A program made the translations under genes and the position numbers. A stretch of 58,681 nucleotides of DNA from Heterobasidion occidentale (taxonomy: Eukaryota; Basidiomycota; Agaricomycetes; Russulales; Bondarzewiaceae), in assembly GCA_039111635.1 (NCBI GenBank), contig JBCAQO010000027.1:1-58681 (forward strand), read 5' to 3'. Position 1 is the stretch's first letter. The number at the start of each line of letters is the position of its first letter. The notes beneath the pieces were generated by a model, which was not told where the DNA came from, did not search any database, and worked only from the letters and a program-made list of their open reading frames with translations. Shown here one piece after another: positions 9,679 through 20,744 of this stretch.

Positions 9679-11222
9679 GCGCGCCGTGATCGTGTCCGCC
9701 GCACCCTGAGCACTCGTGCTTGTGGGGATGGGAGGTGGCTTTGCAACCGCCAGCACGTTGCCAGTCGATGCAGATTTCGACCCCGTTGGGGTAGATGATG
9801 CGGCCCTTGGCGTTTCGTTGGGCACGAGTGGGGGTCCCGTTCCATAAGGTGGGGGCACGACAACGTGCGAGGTCGTGAGGGTGGCGGCCAAGGCAATATG
9901 CGCAGACGACGGGAGGTGCGTTGTCGGCGGAGGGCGGAAAGGAACGTGGCGTGGCCGCGTTAGAAGTGCGACGGCGGCGACGAGGGGGTTGCTCTTTAGA
10001 GGAGGGAGAGGGAGGAAGGGAGAGCGAGGAGGTACGGCGGCGCTTGTGAGAAGATGCAGAAGGGTCGTGACGCGAACGGCGCTCTGACGTGGCGTGGGGA
10101 GCGGAGGGATGGGCCTCGTTCCGAGCTTTGAAAGCAGGAGGGGGGAAGGGAACGGCAAGTGCCATAGTGGGAGAGCGCGTTGCGCGAGGGGGGGGGGTGC
10201 GGGGGGGGGCGCGATGCGCGGTTCGCGTCGGAACATGCATGGCGGGTGCAGTGCACGAAGTGGCGGGCGACGTGCGCGAATTTGGCAGGTGCGGAGGTTG
10301 ACGAGGGGGGGGGGGGGAAGGAGGAAAAGGCAAGTTGGTTGTTAGCGAGAGCAGGAAGGGGGAGCGAGGAAAGGAACGGACCAATGCTGGAGTATTGCAC
10401 ACCGCGGGTGTACTCGGACGCGGTGCGATCAACGAATACGTCGTTGATCACGGATATGTTGAAGTTTTGAGGGGTTTTGAGTAGGGCATGCCAGGAGCGG
10501 CGCACGGAGGCTTGTACGAGCAACATTACTCGTTTGCCGTACTCCGGGACCAAGGCCATAGGATGGTTTTCGAGGGCGAAGAGAAAAGAAGCCATCTGTT
10601 GCGTGAGGGCGGCGGGCCATTTGGCTCGCTGAATTTCCGCCACAAAAACGGTGCGCGCGGAGGAAAACTGTTCCCAGGACAGTTCGGAGTCTGGGATGAC
10701 TTTGCGAGAGGGACGAGAGGAGGATGCAGCACGCAGAGTGAGACCCTCGTCGGAACGGGCCAGTGTGAACGTGTCGTCGGCGGTAGACTTGAAAGAGTCG
10801 GAGCCTTCGCGGCAGACTTCTGGGGTGAAGTAGTAAAGCTCGACATATTCAATTAGCTCTAGCTTATGGAAGGCGTAGGGAGGAGCGTGAACCGGGAGAA
10901 TGGAAGGCATACCCCCAGGGTTCAAGGGAAGGAGCTTCGGTTTCTTCTTGTCGAGCTCCTTTTCCGCCTCGGCCTTATCGGCCGCCTCCTGTTCGAGGCG
11001 GTCGCGTTCCGCATCCGCTGCAGCGGCTGCATCAGCAGCTACTTGCGCGATCCATGCCACGCGATCCTGGTTATTGCCTGCTGTCCAGATGGCAACTAGT
11101 CGCTGTGCAGTGGCTGCGGGATCTTCCTCGGGGAAGCGACTGAGCTGGCGAATAGCTTCGAAGTCGGGGGAGGCGTAATCCGGGCAGACGAGGAGGTGGG
11201 GATCGACCGCGAGACGAGGCAT
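9650..11222 (-). pseudogene. DIRS gag-like protein with Cys/His-rich C-terminus, frame-shifted
   Basis: The frame from ATG 11222 encodes an Ala/Glu-rich, probably coiled-coil start, then an alpha-rich middle (YVELYYFTPEVCREGS, SWEQFSSARTVFVAEI, MASFLFALENHPMALVPEYG) and leaves sense in a Pro-rich stretch. The C-terminal part is in another frame (ending 9650): basic segments, a knuckle-like CAYCLGRHPHDLARC, and a second Cys/His cluster around ICIDWQRAGGCK and HECSGCGGHDHGAHAC. The frame switch must lie between about 10320 and 10190, where the plus strand has G runs of 8-12. It may be a real lesion or a homopolymer error. Gag-like proteins of this order package element RNA; binding through the Cys/His clusters is inferred. 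Confidence 0.75.
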
Positions 11223-11414
11223 GGCCGGAGAGAGAAATACAGGAGTATTTAGTGAGAGATGTTCTCTTGAACGAGGAAAGGAGAGTAAGAATAGAACTCA
11301 GGAAATAAGAAAGCAAGCGAGAGACTCGGAGAGGGCTTGCTTGAGCAACAGAATGAGAGAAAGGAATGCCAGCGAAGCGGGCACTCGGAGGCCTCTGGTC
11401 GGTCATAGACCATA

Positions 11415-11448
11415 TTCTAAGGTTAGGTCGTACCTTCCCACCTTAGAA
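11415..11448. repeat. Inverted repeat near the 5' end of the DIRS-like element
   Basis: TTCTAAGGT (11415-11423) and ACCTTAGAA (11440-11448) are perfect 9-bp arms around a 16-nt spacer. It could be part of the element terminus or only a local hairpin. Confidence 0.35.
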
Positions 11449-11961
11449 GTCAATTTGCGCGTTACGAGCGAGGTTTGTGAGATTCTTCCGTGCGATCACG
11501 CGGCTGACGCCGCGGCGAACGGCCACGGGAGTGCGCCATGACTCATGAAGGCTCACCGAGGTCGGTGCCTGGAAGGGAACAAATCGGAGATCTGGACGGT
11601 CTGAAGGAGGCCGGGAGAGTCCCCGAAAGTTCCCGTGTCCTCCCTTCGCTCTCCGACGTCCGACCGGCGCCATTTTCATTTGTGTGCGGAGGTTGGCGCG
11701 TAGGCGCTTCGGTTTGCTCGCTGGTGTCCGTTGCAGGTGTCAACTAACGTTAGAGTGGCAGTCAGCGTTTCGTGCAGCCTGAACATGCCTTCATGGCTCA
11801 TTATCGCGCCTTCGTCTCACACCAGAGCCTTCTGATAAGCCGCGGGCCTTGCTGAGTGCTACGCGTGGGACTGAACGCCATGGACATTCGTACTTATCAG
11901 ACAGTCTCTCAGCCATCCACGTCGTGAGCGCGAGTGAGCGGTCGAACGCCTGGTCTCTGCC
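11449..11961. other. Intergenic region between DIRS element and amidohydrolase
   Basis: About 510 bp without a convincing ORF. It must hold the promoter of the amidohydrolase gene that starts at 11962, but I see no clear TATA box. The small ORFs here are short and without recognisable features. Confidence 0.5.
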
Positions 11962-14900
11962 ATGGAGAAACTACCGACTCCCGTGATATACGACTCTATC
12001 AGTCGCCCACGGCCACGGCCACGCCCAAAGTCGCGTCTGCTCGGAATCTGCCTGGCGCTGCTCGTCCTGTACACCCTCGTCTCACGCGTCTTCGTCGACC
12101 GAAGCGTCCGAGTCGCCACCGTGCCCATACACGCATCCTCCATCGCCAAAAAATGCAGGAAGCTCGACCTGAAGCCCGGTCCGCCCCCCGACTTCCACCG
12201 CCGCGCCGTCTCGGACAGGTTTCAGCCTGGCACGAGGCCGACGCTGATTCGGAACGCGACGATATGGACGGGGCGCGTCGACGGTCTCGAGGTCGTCAGC
12301 GGAGACTTGTATCTGGAGGGTGGGATCATCCACTCCGTTGCGGAGGTGGACCCGGCTCTGCTTGCGAGGTATGCTGAGGGCATCGACGTGCTGGACGCCA
12401 ACGGGGCCTGGGTGTCTCCCGGGTACGTCTTGCTTCGCGCAAATGCAAGACCATTCCTGAACTCTGTGTTAGCATCATCGACGTGCATTCCCATATTGGA
12501 GATATGTCCAGCCCTAGTCTGAACGGTGCAAAGGATGGTAATTCCCACAAGGGACCAATCTTGCCATGGCTGAGGTCGCTCGACGCTCTCAACACCCACG
12601 ACGACTCATACGAGCTGACCGTCGCCGGTGGGGTCACGACTGCGCTCGTCTTGCCAGGCTCCGCCAACGCCATCGGTGCGTGTTTTCTCGAGCCGTGTCA
12701 AAAAAATTCCTTCTGGCAATAACATGCGTTGCTGCGCAGGTGGGCAGGCGTTCACCATCAAATTGAGAAAGACGACGGAGCGGTCTCCGACGTCGATGTT
12801 GCTAGAGCCGCCGTATGATATCAACGGCACCGAGGCCGAAGCGCACAGTACTTTGAGATGGCGCCAGATGAAGTGAGTGTGGCGTGTCATGCATGATCAG
12901 CAGAGTTGACGAAATCCTCTTGCCCGAAGGCATGCTTGCGGTACGATGAACACTCCGATATTGAACTCCACGTTTTGATTATCTGTAACTCGTGTGCTAC
13001 AGGAGAGAACCCAAGTGCGTGCTTCACACATGAGATGGAGGGACAACAAAGCTGAGAGACTCTTCGCAGGCCGTGTGTATGACGGTACTCGCATGGACAC
13101 ATTCTGGGCTTTCCGCCAGGCGTTGGTCGTTTTATCTGTTATGGACGAGTTCGCTGTGTTGACATGCGTACAAGTTACGACAAGGCTCGCCAAATCAAGG
13201 AGAAGCAGGATGCCTATTGCAGCAAGGCACTTGCGGGACGATGGGACGGCCTCGGAGAGTTCCCGGAAGACCTGCAGTGGGAAGCGCTCGTCGACGTGCT
13301 CCGAGGACGGGTCAGGGTAAGGTCTCTTCATTCAACCTTGGGAGAATCCACGCATAAAGCTCTCTCAGGTGCAAACCCACTGTTATGAAGCGGTCGACTT
13401 TGACGACTTGATCAGGGTGCGCTCCCTTCGCCAGTCTCCTGGAATCAGACATTCATGACTGGTTGCACAGCTTACGAACGAGTTCAAGTTCTCTATCGCT
13501 GCTGTCCATCACGCGAGCGAGGCTTACCTGGTTCCGGATGTTCTGAAAAAAGCCTATGGTATCACTATTCATATTTTGATCCATTTTGAGCTCATCCAAG
13601 AACAGGACATCCTCCCGCTGTTGCTCTATTCGCTACACATGGAAGGTGAGAGATGGTGTGGCACATCGCGTCCTTCTTAACAATCCTCCTACCCATAGGT
13701 ACAAGCGCGAGGCATACAGAGCCTCTGAATACGCACCTCGCATCTTGACGGCCGACGGCCTCAAGGTCGTGATGAAGGTCAGACCCACGGCTGCTCATGG
13801 GAGTATCTCACCCGCCTGAAATCCACGCCTGGGTTTAGAGCGACCACCCTGTCACAAACTCCCGACATCTTCTGTTTGAGGCCCAGCAGGCCCACTATTA
13901 TGGGTTGTCCGGCAATGCAGCGCTGTCGGCGGTAACGACGTACGCTGCTCAGGTACTAGGAATGGACCATCGCATTGGCTATATCCAAGCAGGTGCGGCA
14001 TAGTGTCATACTTGAAATCTGAACCTTTGTATAACGTAGTGTTCATCCCACTTAGGATATGATGCTGGTGAGTCAATTTTGTGGGTATGTCCTGAGGTCA
14101 CGAACTCAGACGATGATCTTCGTCAGACCTGGTGATTTGGGATAGCCACCCCCTAGCGCTTGGCGCAACACCTGCTCAAGTCTTCATCGATGGCATACCG
14201 CAACTCGAAACACCATATGTTGTTCAGAAACCCACTGCTTTCCAGGCTACACCAAAGACACCCAACTTCGACCGCGAAGCCGAAGAGGCGCTGAAGTACG
14301 ATGGGTTGCCGCCGCTTCTCCCGACACCGTCGGGTGCGGATATCGTGGTCTTCACGAACGTCAAAAGCATCACCGTCCCGCAAGCTGGTGACCTGACAGA
14401 GGTGTACACTTCCTCAGACAACAGAGCGGGTGTCGCAGTCGTAAAGAACGGATCGATCTTGTGTTTCGGCGAGCAGACTGATTGTTTAGCAAGTGGATTC
14501 ACTGGAGCGAGCGTCCAAACCATCGATCTGCACGGCGGTGCTATCTCTCCAGCGTTGTTGTCGTATGGCGCTCCCCTTGGTCTCCAGGAAATCGCCCAGG
14601 AATCCTCGACCGGCGATGGTGTTGTCTATGATCCCTTGACCACGTCGCTACCAGACCTTCTCGGGAGCGATACCGTCATCCGTGCAGTGGATGGACTGCA
14701 GTTTAGCGGGAGAAGTGAACTGTGCGAAAGATTCCGTGCAACTGTACATAAATACTACTGACACAGGGTTTAGGCTGGCTTACAGAGCCGGAGTCACAAG
14801 GGGTGTATCTGCGCCTAGCCACAAGGGATTCATGGCTGGGCTCGGGACATACTTCTCGCTTGGCGTCGTCCACAGACTGCAGAGGGGCGCAGTCATTCAG

Positions 14901-15735
14901 GACGTTACTGCACTGCATATCACGATCCGCCATTTCGGAACCCCAAGTGTCAGCACTCAAATCGCTGCGCTGCGGCACTTGTTGCTTTCCTCTGAGAAAG
15001 GCAGTGCTTGGTTCGATGTCGCTCAAGTAGGTTATCGAGCGCTGCAGTCCGAATTCTTATGATTTAGCTGATGCGGTACAGGGAAACCTGGTGCTTGTGG
15101 CCGAAGCGGAGAGCGCAGACGTGATTGCCTCCCTGATCTCGCTTAAGAGCGAAATCGAGGGCAAAAGCGGCCGCACGATACGGATGACGCTATCCGGCGC
15201 GACAGAGGCCCATCTTCTCTCCAAGGAAATCGCGCAAGCTGGTGTGGGAGTGATCCTCCGACCACGGCCGTTTCCTTCGACTTGGGAGCAGAAGAGAATG
15301 TGAGGCCGGTCGCATACAGTTCTTTCACCATGCTAACGCCGTGCTTCGCATAAGCCTTCCCGGGCCTCCGCTGTCGAAAGACAGCAGCGTCTCATTGCTC
15401 ATCACCCACAACGTCACTGTAGGTCTGGCGACCGACGAGGCATCTAGCGCACGCAACGCTCGCTTTGACGCAGCCTGGGTGCGTGAATTCCCTCCATTCG
15501 TTCTTGTAATCGAATCCTGAGCGATCCCCAGGCTGCTCTGGAAGCTGGTGGACGTATATCAAGATCACAGGCGCTCGCATTGGTGTCTACCGATCTGGAG
15601 AAGCTGCTAGGCGGCAAGTCTTATGCGGATGGCACGATAGATCTCGTCGCTACGGATGGTGCAGGTCTGTTCGACCTTGAGAGTAGAGTTGTTGCGGTGC
15701 TTTCACCTACACGAGGCACGGTCGACTTGCTGTGA
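11962..15735 (+). CDS. Membrane-anchored amidohydrolase family protein
   Basis: A multi-exon gene of about 14 exons. The N-terminus is a type II anchor: a basic Arg-Pro repeat, then a hydrophobic segment at residues 26-45 (LLGICLALLVLYTLV). The composite beta domain starts at NATIWTG. Amidohydrolase landmarks follow: metal-binding H-x-H in IIDVHSHIGD (about 12480-12510), VAGGVTTALVLPGSAN, HACGENPSRVY, VHHASEAYLVPD, and a metal Asp in SDHPV near 13850, with AQVLGMDHRIGYIQA and DADLVIWDSHPLALGATP typical of imidazolonepropionase-like members. A second composite segment fills 14225-15735, ending TGA 15733-15735. Exons 4 (12930-12940, 11 nt) and 5 (13003-13014, 12 nt) are microexons. The substrate is unknown. 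Frames join cleanly across most introns, so it appears functional. Confidence 0.85.
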
Positions 15736-16164
15736 AAGGTTGTTGATCGCCATTGCCTTTGTTGTCCTTTTTTCCGTCCTAGTTCAGGTAACTGTCGTAT
15801 AGGAATGCGAAGGAATAAGAACGTATCAAAGTATCACATTCACTCATGTCGGAATTTTCTCATTCGGTTCATGCGCTCTTGGCCTGCATGCCTCAACGCT
15901 TAGCTTAAAGTCAGTCTGCTCAATAGCTTTCAAATAAGAAGAAAAATCCACAATAAATGCGATCATTGCTATAGTGCAGACAAGGGTCATATTGTTCACT
16001 TAGAACCTCCGTTCGAATGGAGTCCACTTTCACTTCTGCACCAATGCAACAGTTCAGATTCCTTCGCACTGTTCCTCAAATTTCCAGATCATGCTGAACT
16101 AGTTACTCGTACGTGCTACGCAGTGCTCGAGGAAATATGTATTCTATTGGAGGTATATGTAGTA
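15736..16164. other. Intergenic, 3' flank of amidohydrolase
   Basis: About 430 bp with no coding signal seen, probably 3' UTR and spacer up to the TIR element. Confidence 0.5.
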
Positions 16165-16170
16165 GAGCAC

Positions 16171-16967
16171 TATGACGGCCCGTTTGCACAAAAAATCAAT
16201 TCGCGCAAAACTTTATCGCGAGCGCACAACTTTGGGTTGGAGCGCACAACTTTGTGTCAGAGCGCGCAACTTTGTCGTATGCGCACAACATTCTTATTAT
16301 TATTCTTGCTTTTATTTTATTTTATTTTATTTTATTTTATTACTTCATAGATCTTACCCTCCATGTCGATGCACGAGAGGTCACCAAACGAGCACGTACG
16401 TTCAAATTCCACATTGCCTATGTCCCCTGCATGGCCTCGGGTGCCTCCTGAGTATTCCCTGCATGCTGAATCCAAGTGCGACATGGTAGCTGGGCACGAC
16501 ATGCGACTTATGGAGAGGACAGGTAATGTGGATGAGGCAGAGGGAGAGGTCCCAGGCTTGCTCAACAATTAAACATGGCCACCTTGATGGATTAGAGACG
16601 TGGTGACATCACTCAGGGGGATGGACATGCCAGAGGTCTTCCAGTGGGGAGGGCCGTCGTAGCGCGGGACAGGGGTGGCAGACTTTGTCGTCGTCGGCGG
16701 TGACAAGAGACAATGGCTGGCCCATACGACTCCCTCCTTCGGCTGTTATATTTGTACGCACAGACTTACCAGATATGGAAATTAAATGAACCAAAGCCTC
16801 GGCCCGAGCCGGCCCGGGCTTCTAAATATGTAATTGACCCAGTCAATGTTGCGCGCTCCTTGATAATGTTGCGCGCATAAGACAAAGTTGCGCGCTCCGA
16901 CTCAATGTTGCGCGCTCTGACACAAAGTTGTGCGCGAATTGATTTTTTGTGCAAACGGGCCGTCATA
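16171..16967. mobile_element. Non-autonomous TIR DNA transposon (797 bp, MITE-like) with 6-bp TSD
   Basis: The ends are inverted copies that match perfectly for at least the first 30 bp, starting TATGACGGCCCGTTTGCACA. A direct repeat GAGCAC flanks both sides (16165-16170 and 16968-16973), giving a 6-bp target-site duplication. Inside each end are about five copies of a GCGC[AG]CAAC[TA]TT motif spaced roughly every 20 bp, on opposite strands at the two ends, which look like transposase-binding subterminal repeats. The interior has no transposase; ORFs there are short and low-complexity. It lies 64 bp beyond the RhoGAP stop codon and may supply part of that gene's 3' UTR. The superfamily is not assigned. 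Confidence 0.82.
16309..16341 (+). repeat. TTTTA pentanucleotide microsatellite
   Basis: About six uninterrupted TTTTA units inside the 797-bp TIR element, next to its left subterminal repeats. ORFs crossing it are low-complexity artefacts. Confidence 0.85.
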
Positions 16968-17031
16968 GAGCACAATCAATGCGACCATCACTACTATAAG
17001 GGTATCAAGTAGAGCAAAACAATGGCGAACA

Positions 17032-18508
17032 TCATGAATATTTCCTTGCAACCGAAACCCTGCGTTCGAAGGGCGTCCACTTCCACTTTCGCATCGACGG
17101 CGGAGTCTCCATGTTGCACATGTGCAACAGTTGAGCATCCCTTGCGCAAAGCTCCTCTTCTCTCCCGAGCAGCCCTACCGAGATGTCATCCCACCGTGAT
17201 GCCAACCACCACAGAACCTTCGGTGCGTACCGCAGATTCCGTCCAAACAGCGGCATCCCGAACACTCGTCCGATGTCGTCGAACCCGAACCCGTTCCCGC
17301 GGGTGTGTCCAAGCTCGCTCAGGAATGACAACATGAACACCAGCAGAGAAAAGTGCGCCGTCGGCATCAATCTCAACAGCGCCTGCGCGATCCCGATCTG
17401 TATCCCTTCCTCCGCCAAGTCGTAGATCGGGTATCCTCGTCGATGATGAAGGATCTTCTCTGTCGATGGCCGTAGGTCAGGATGCAGCTGCCCCGTCATC
17501 CACGCGTCGTTCACTCGGTCGTGCTCCTTGATGATCCAAGGCTCGTCTCTGAGGATGCTCGGCGCAACACACCAGTCGCAAAGCGAATAGTATATGTGCA
17601 TGTTGATCAGTGGCTCGGGAAACCTCTTCATGTAAAACATCAGCAGTTCGCACACGTTGTCCGTTGGCTCGTTCTCCAAGCTATGCGTTTCGCCAAAGTT
17701 CGGTGCACAGTTGTAGATCTCATATAACTCCTCGATGCGCTGCCCGAGCTCAAGCCGTACCGGACGGAACAGACCACGTCTGTTGAGCCCTATATGCGCC
17801 CCTGTGAGCGACGGGCTCTGGTGAGTAACCCAGGTCGAAGGGACTTACCCTTGCGCATAAGCTCGAACACACAGGCTGCAGCGACGATCGGTACGTCGTG
17901 CTGGTATTTCCCAATCATGATTGGCACAGATGCGTACAACCACGCTGTGCTTAGCCTCACACCAAAAACCCCTATACAGACAAGGTCAGGAAAGGGGTCA
18001 AGAAGGCATCAAGCCGCTGCAACTTACCATGGCCGTCGTGATAATGGCTGTAGACAGAAGGCTCCAGGCCCTGTCTCATGCGCGCCATCCTCGTGTGCCA
18101 TTGGCGCCACAAGCGACGATACTTGAGATCCTCCTCGCAGATTTCGTCAAAATCGGTCACGTCCAAGTACAGCTTGACGGGTTTGTCAGGCAGGAATTTA
18201 GACATAACCTTAAGCATGCCAATACGCCATAGGAGGAAGTGATGGTCGAGGCGAGGAAGGAGGTGGGCTTTAGGGGGTGGCGCGGGGAGAGTGTATGTAG
18301 AGAGACGGAGAGGCTGAGAGGCACGATATCCAGGGGTATTCTTCTTGAGAATGCTACGGGTCGCACGTCTCTGACGATGCGAAGGCGGGTCTGCGGTGGG
18401 AGAGGGGGCACGCGGCCTAGGCGCGTTCTCCCTTTCCTCCTCTGCGTTGACGATAGCGAGAAGCTTCTTTGAGATACGAGGTTTACTTGTGTCAGGTAAG
18501 AAAAACAT
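17032..18508 (-). CDS. RhoGAP domain protein
   Basis: Three exons are visible: 18508-18028, a middle exon ending ELMRK at a gtaagt donor near 17848, and a last exon ending TGA at 17032. The N-terminal 100 residues are Pro/Arg-rich. The GAP fold begins at GVFGVRLSTAWLYASVPIMIGK, with the arginine finger in RRGLFRPVRLE, then EIYNCAPNFGE, ENEPTDNVCELLMFYMKRFPEPLI, which is the conserved helix before the leucine/proline block. The family stimulates GTP hydrolysis by Rho/Cdc42/Rac GTPases at cortex or cytoplasm. The partner GTPase cannot be told. The finger motif is RRGLFRP rather than the common GIFRVSG, so activity should be tested. No N-terminal targeting domain is recognised. Confidence 0.72.
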
Positions 18509-19319
18509 AGTAAAGTTGATAAATCGCAGTTAAGATGGTGGTGGTTGTTGGTTAAGTTTGTGATGGCGTTCGAGAGCTGAAAGTGGGGACTTTATAGCCT
18601 CTGGGAGAATGTCTCGGATGTTCATGTCTGGACCGTGCACGGGAAGTCTAGAGCATCGGGTGTTGCGAGAAACTGTCTCGGGAAGAGAAACTGTCTCGGA
18701 AGAGAAACTGCACTGGACCTAAAAATAGGGTTAGGGGCGAGCTCTAGCCCTTCCATACGGTAGGAAATGTAAACTCTGGGAAATGTCAAGCTCAGTCAAA
18801 GTTACAAGGCTTTTTTTCTCGTATTCTTCAGGAAAGTGGTACAGAACATCATGCAAAATTATGAGCTGCCAAATCTGGGCATAGCTTGACATGATATTTG
18901 CACCACTTTACTGACAAGTATGGTTGAACGCCTGTTGTTTTGACTGGGCTTGACATTTGCGTGAGTTTCCGCTCTTACCATGTGTGGCAGCTCCTCATCA
19001 AGACTATCTCAACCGAGTAACCTACTTAAAAAGAGAATTTGAACAGAAACAGCTCGAAGAGTCAATCGATCACTTACGAGGATTACCTTGGGAGACCGGA
19101 ATCGTTGGACTTTAGTCGTACCAAAGCGATCAACCTCTCAACTACCGTTCAAAGGTGTACCGCTCATCTAGAATTACCAATGACTCACCAAGACACAGAC
19201 ACAGGGCCTGATTTGTGGACATATACCGATGAATAAATAGAATAAAATATGATATATGGAGCGGAAGGCTACAGGGGCAAGGAACAATCCGTAGAGGGGA
19301 CAAGGTGATCAGAGTATGT
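18509..19319. other. Intergenic, RhoGAP upstream region and Nse4 3' flank
   Basis: About 810 bp without a supported gene. It contains a short tandem repeat at 18666-18710 and A/T-rich stretches. The two flanking genes are both on the minus strand, so the RhoGAP promoter should lie in 18509-18700. Confidence 0.5.
18666..18710 (+). repeat. Short tandem repeat, about 2.5 units of AGAAACTGTCTCGG(G)AAG
   Basis: The unit of roughly 17-18 bp is repeated imperfectly. It lies within the likely promoter of the RhoGAP gene. No function is evident. Confidence 0.7.
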
Positions 19320-20631
19320 TCAAAACACCCACTTCCTGCCATCGCTCATTTGCGCCTGCTGTTTTGGCCGTTGTGGGATGATAGGTTCCTGAATATTAAA
19401 TACTTCAATTGCGCGCTGTTTGCGAATGTCAGTAGTCCTCAAGTTGGAGGCATAGCATGTATATACCTCCCATGTCTCCATGTCGAAAGACATGACCATT
19501 TGCTGCTTTCTCAGGCCTTGCTGGTAGTCCTGATCCCCTGGAGCTTCGCATATGACTGTGACCCACACAACATATGAGCCCAAGTCGTTTGAACGTCAAA
19601 GAATGCACATACAGATCATAGGCTCGCCGTTTTCCTGGATCTCTAAAGCACACACGCCGTCACGTATCAAGAAGGACAGATAAAAGATGTTCTCCACTGA
19701 TTGAGCGAAATCATGTGGATTAACGACAAATCTGAACAGGTTTACTGCCTCTCCCATTCCCTCGAGTAGAGTTTGAATCTGGTAAGGAAGAAAGGTGAGT
19801 GGTAGGAATGCAAGTGACATGATACATGCATACCGCAATAACATTCTTTGTTGTCTCATTCTCAGCCCTGATGATATCATCTTCTCGAAGCTCCTGAGGC
19901 TTTCTCTCATCTTCTTTGTTCTTCTCTAGTTTCGCGCGTTTGCCAACGTTCCGCTTCTTTTGCTCGATTTCGAGTGGACCAAGTCTGATCAACAAAAAGG
20001 TCGAAAGAATTGACGATTTTTTGATGCACAGACGACGCACATGAAGTCTATCGTTGGGACGCGTCGACTCTTCGCCAAGGCCTTCCGGCCTATCTTCTCC
20101 CAGTCCAGACGGTGTCCAGCATCATCATCATCCATTCCAGATTCGTCCGAGAGCTGATCTCCCCTGCGGCCACCCATGAATGTGATCAATTTGGAAATGA
20201 AGTCGTCCATGTCAAACGCGCCCGAGCCAGACTTCATAGCGCGTGCTTTTGTAGCACCCATATTCGATGCCATGACCAAGAACGCAGAGTCAAGGGTAGC
20301 TTCCTGCGGTGCCGCGACTGGTCACAGTTTCAGTTTGAAGGTCGCTCTATCCCTACACATCCATGGCCACGAACCTCGATAAAACAAAGAATCGGCGCGC
20401 TGAACCTTGTCGACCAGTTCCTGCGCAGTGTAGTCATTTAAATTGAGTGCAGCACCTTTATTCGCGATAGCTAAGGGTCAAAAAAATCTACAGGTAAGAT
20501 TCGGACCGCGTACCATCTTCTCCCTTGGTTAAATTACGATAGTTCCGCCTGATAGCGCGTTTCTCTTCGGGATCTTGGTCAGGGTCATAGGCAGGCCCAT
20601 TCCTAAGCGTATCATTAACTGATCGGGGCAT
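19320..20631 (-). CDS. nse4: Nse4, kleisin subunit of the SMC5/6 complex
   Basis: The N-terminus carries DPDQDPEEKRAIRRNYRNLT, a conserved Nse4 block. The middle has the helical region MDDFISKLITFMGG and a basic/acidic segment REDDIIRAENETTKNV. The C-terminal winged-helix Nse4_C domain has NLFRFVVNPHDFAQSVENIFYLSFLIRDG and ends with QKQQM-like LRKQQMVMSFDMETWE, then PIIPQRPK and a stop at 19320-19322. Several small introns separate these pieces. Nse4 bridges the SMC5 and SMC6 heads with Nse1 and Nse3 for DNA repair and replication-fork stability in the nucleus. An in-frame ATG at 20676 would add 15 residues; 20631 is preferred because MPRSVNDT leads directly into the conserved block. A transposon sits 114 bp upstream. 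Confidence 0.9.
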
Positions 20632-20744
20632 GATGAGCAGCGATTCTGTCGTGATTTCGCAATGAGGTTTGACCAATCTGGGCTTGTATCTTGACGAATC
20701 GACAGTGGCAGATGTGCAAGTAGAGAGCCCGAAGCGCGTCAGTC

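Larger units (their letters stand above)
6950..11450 (-). mobile_element. DIRS-like (tyrosine recombinase) retrotransposon, interrupted
   Basis: Three minus-strand ORFs in the order gag-like, RT-RNase H and tyrosine recombinase, with no integrase or protease, are diagnostic of DIRS-type elements. The element reads right to left. Its distal (3') part is cut at 6950 by the Gypsy LTR and should continue left of the Gypsy element, outside the window. The right boundary is not certain. I place it near an inverted repeat at 11415-11448 about 190-230 bp upstream of the gag ATG. DIRS elements integrate by recombinase rather than DDE integrase and usually leave no target-site duplication, so the edge cannot be set from a TSD. 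Confidence 0.85.

Noticed and set aside
16123..16572. Plus-strand ORFs across 16.1-16.6 kb
   Set aside because: They cross the TIR element and its TTTTA microsatellite, and their translation is low-complexity.
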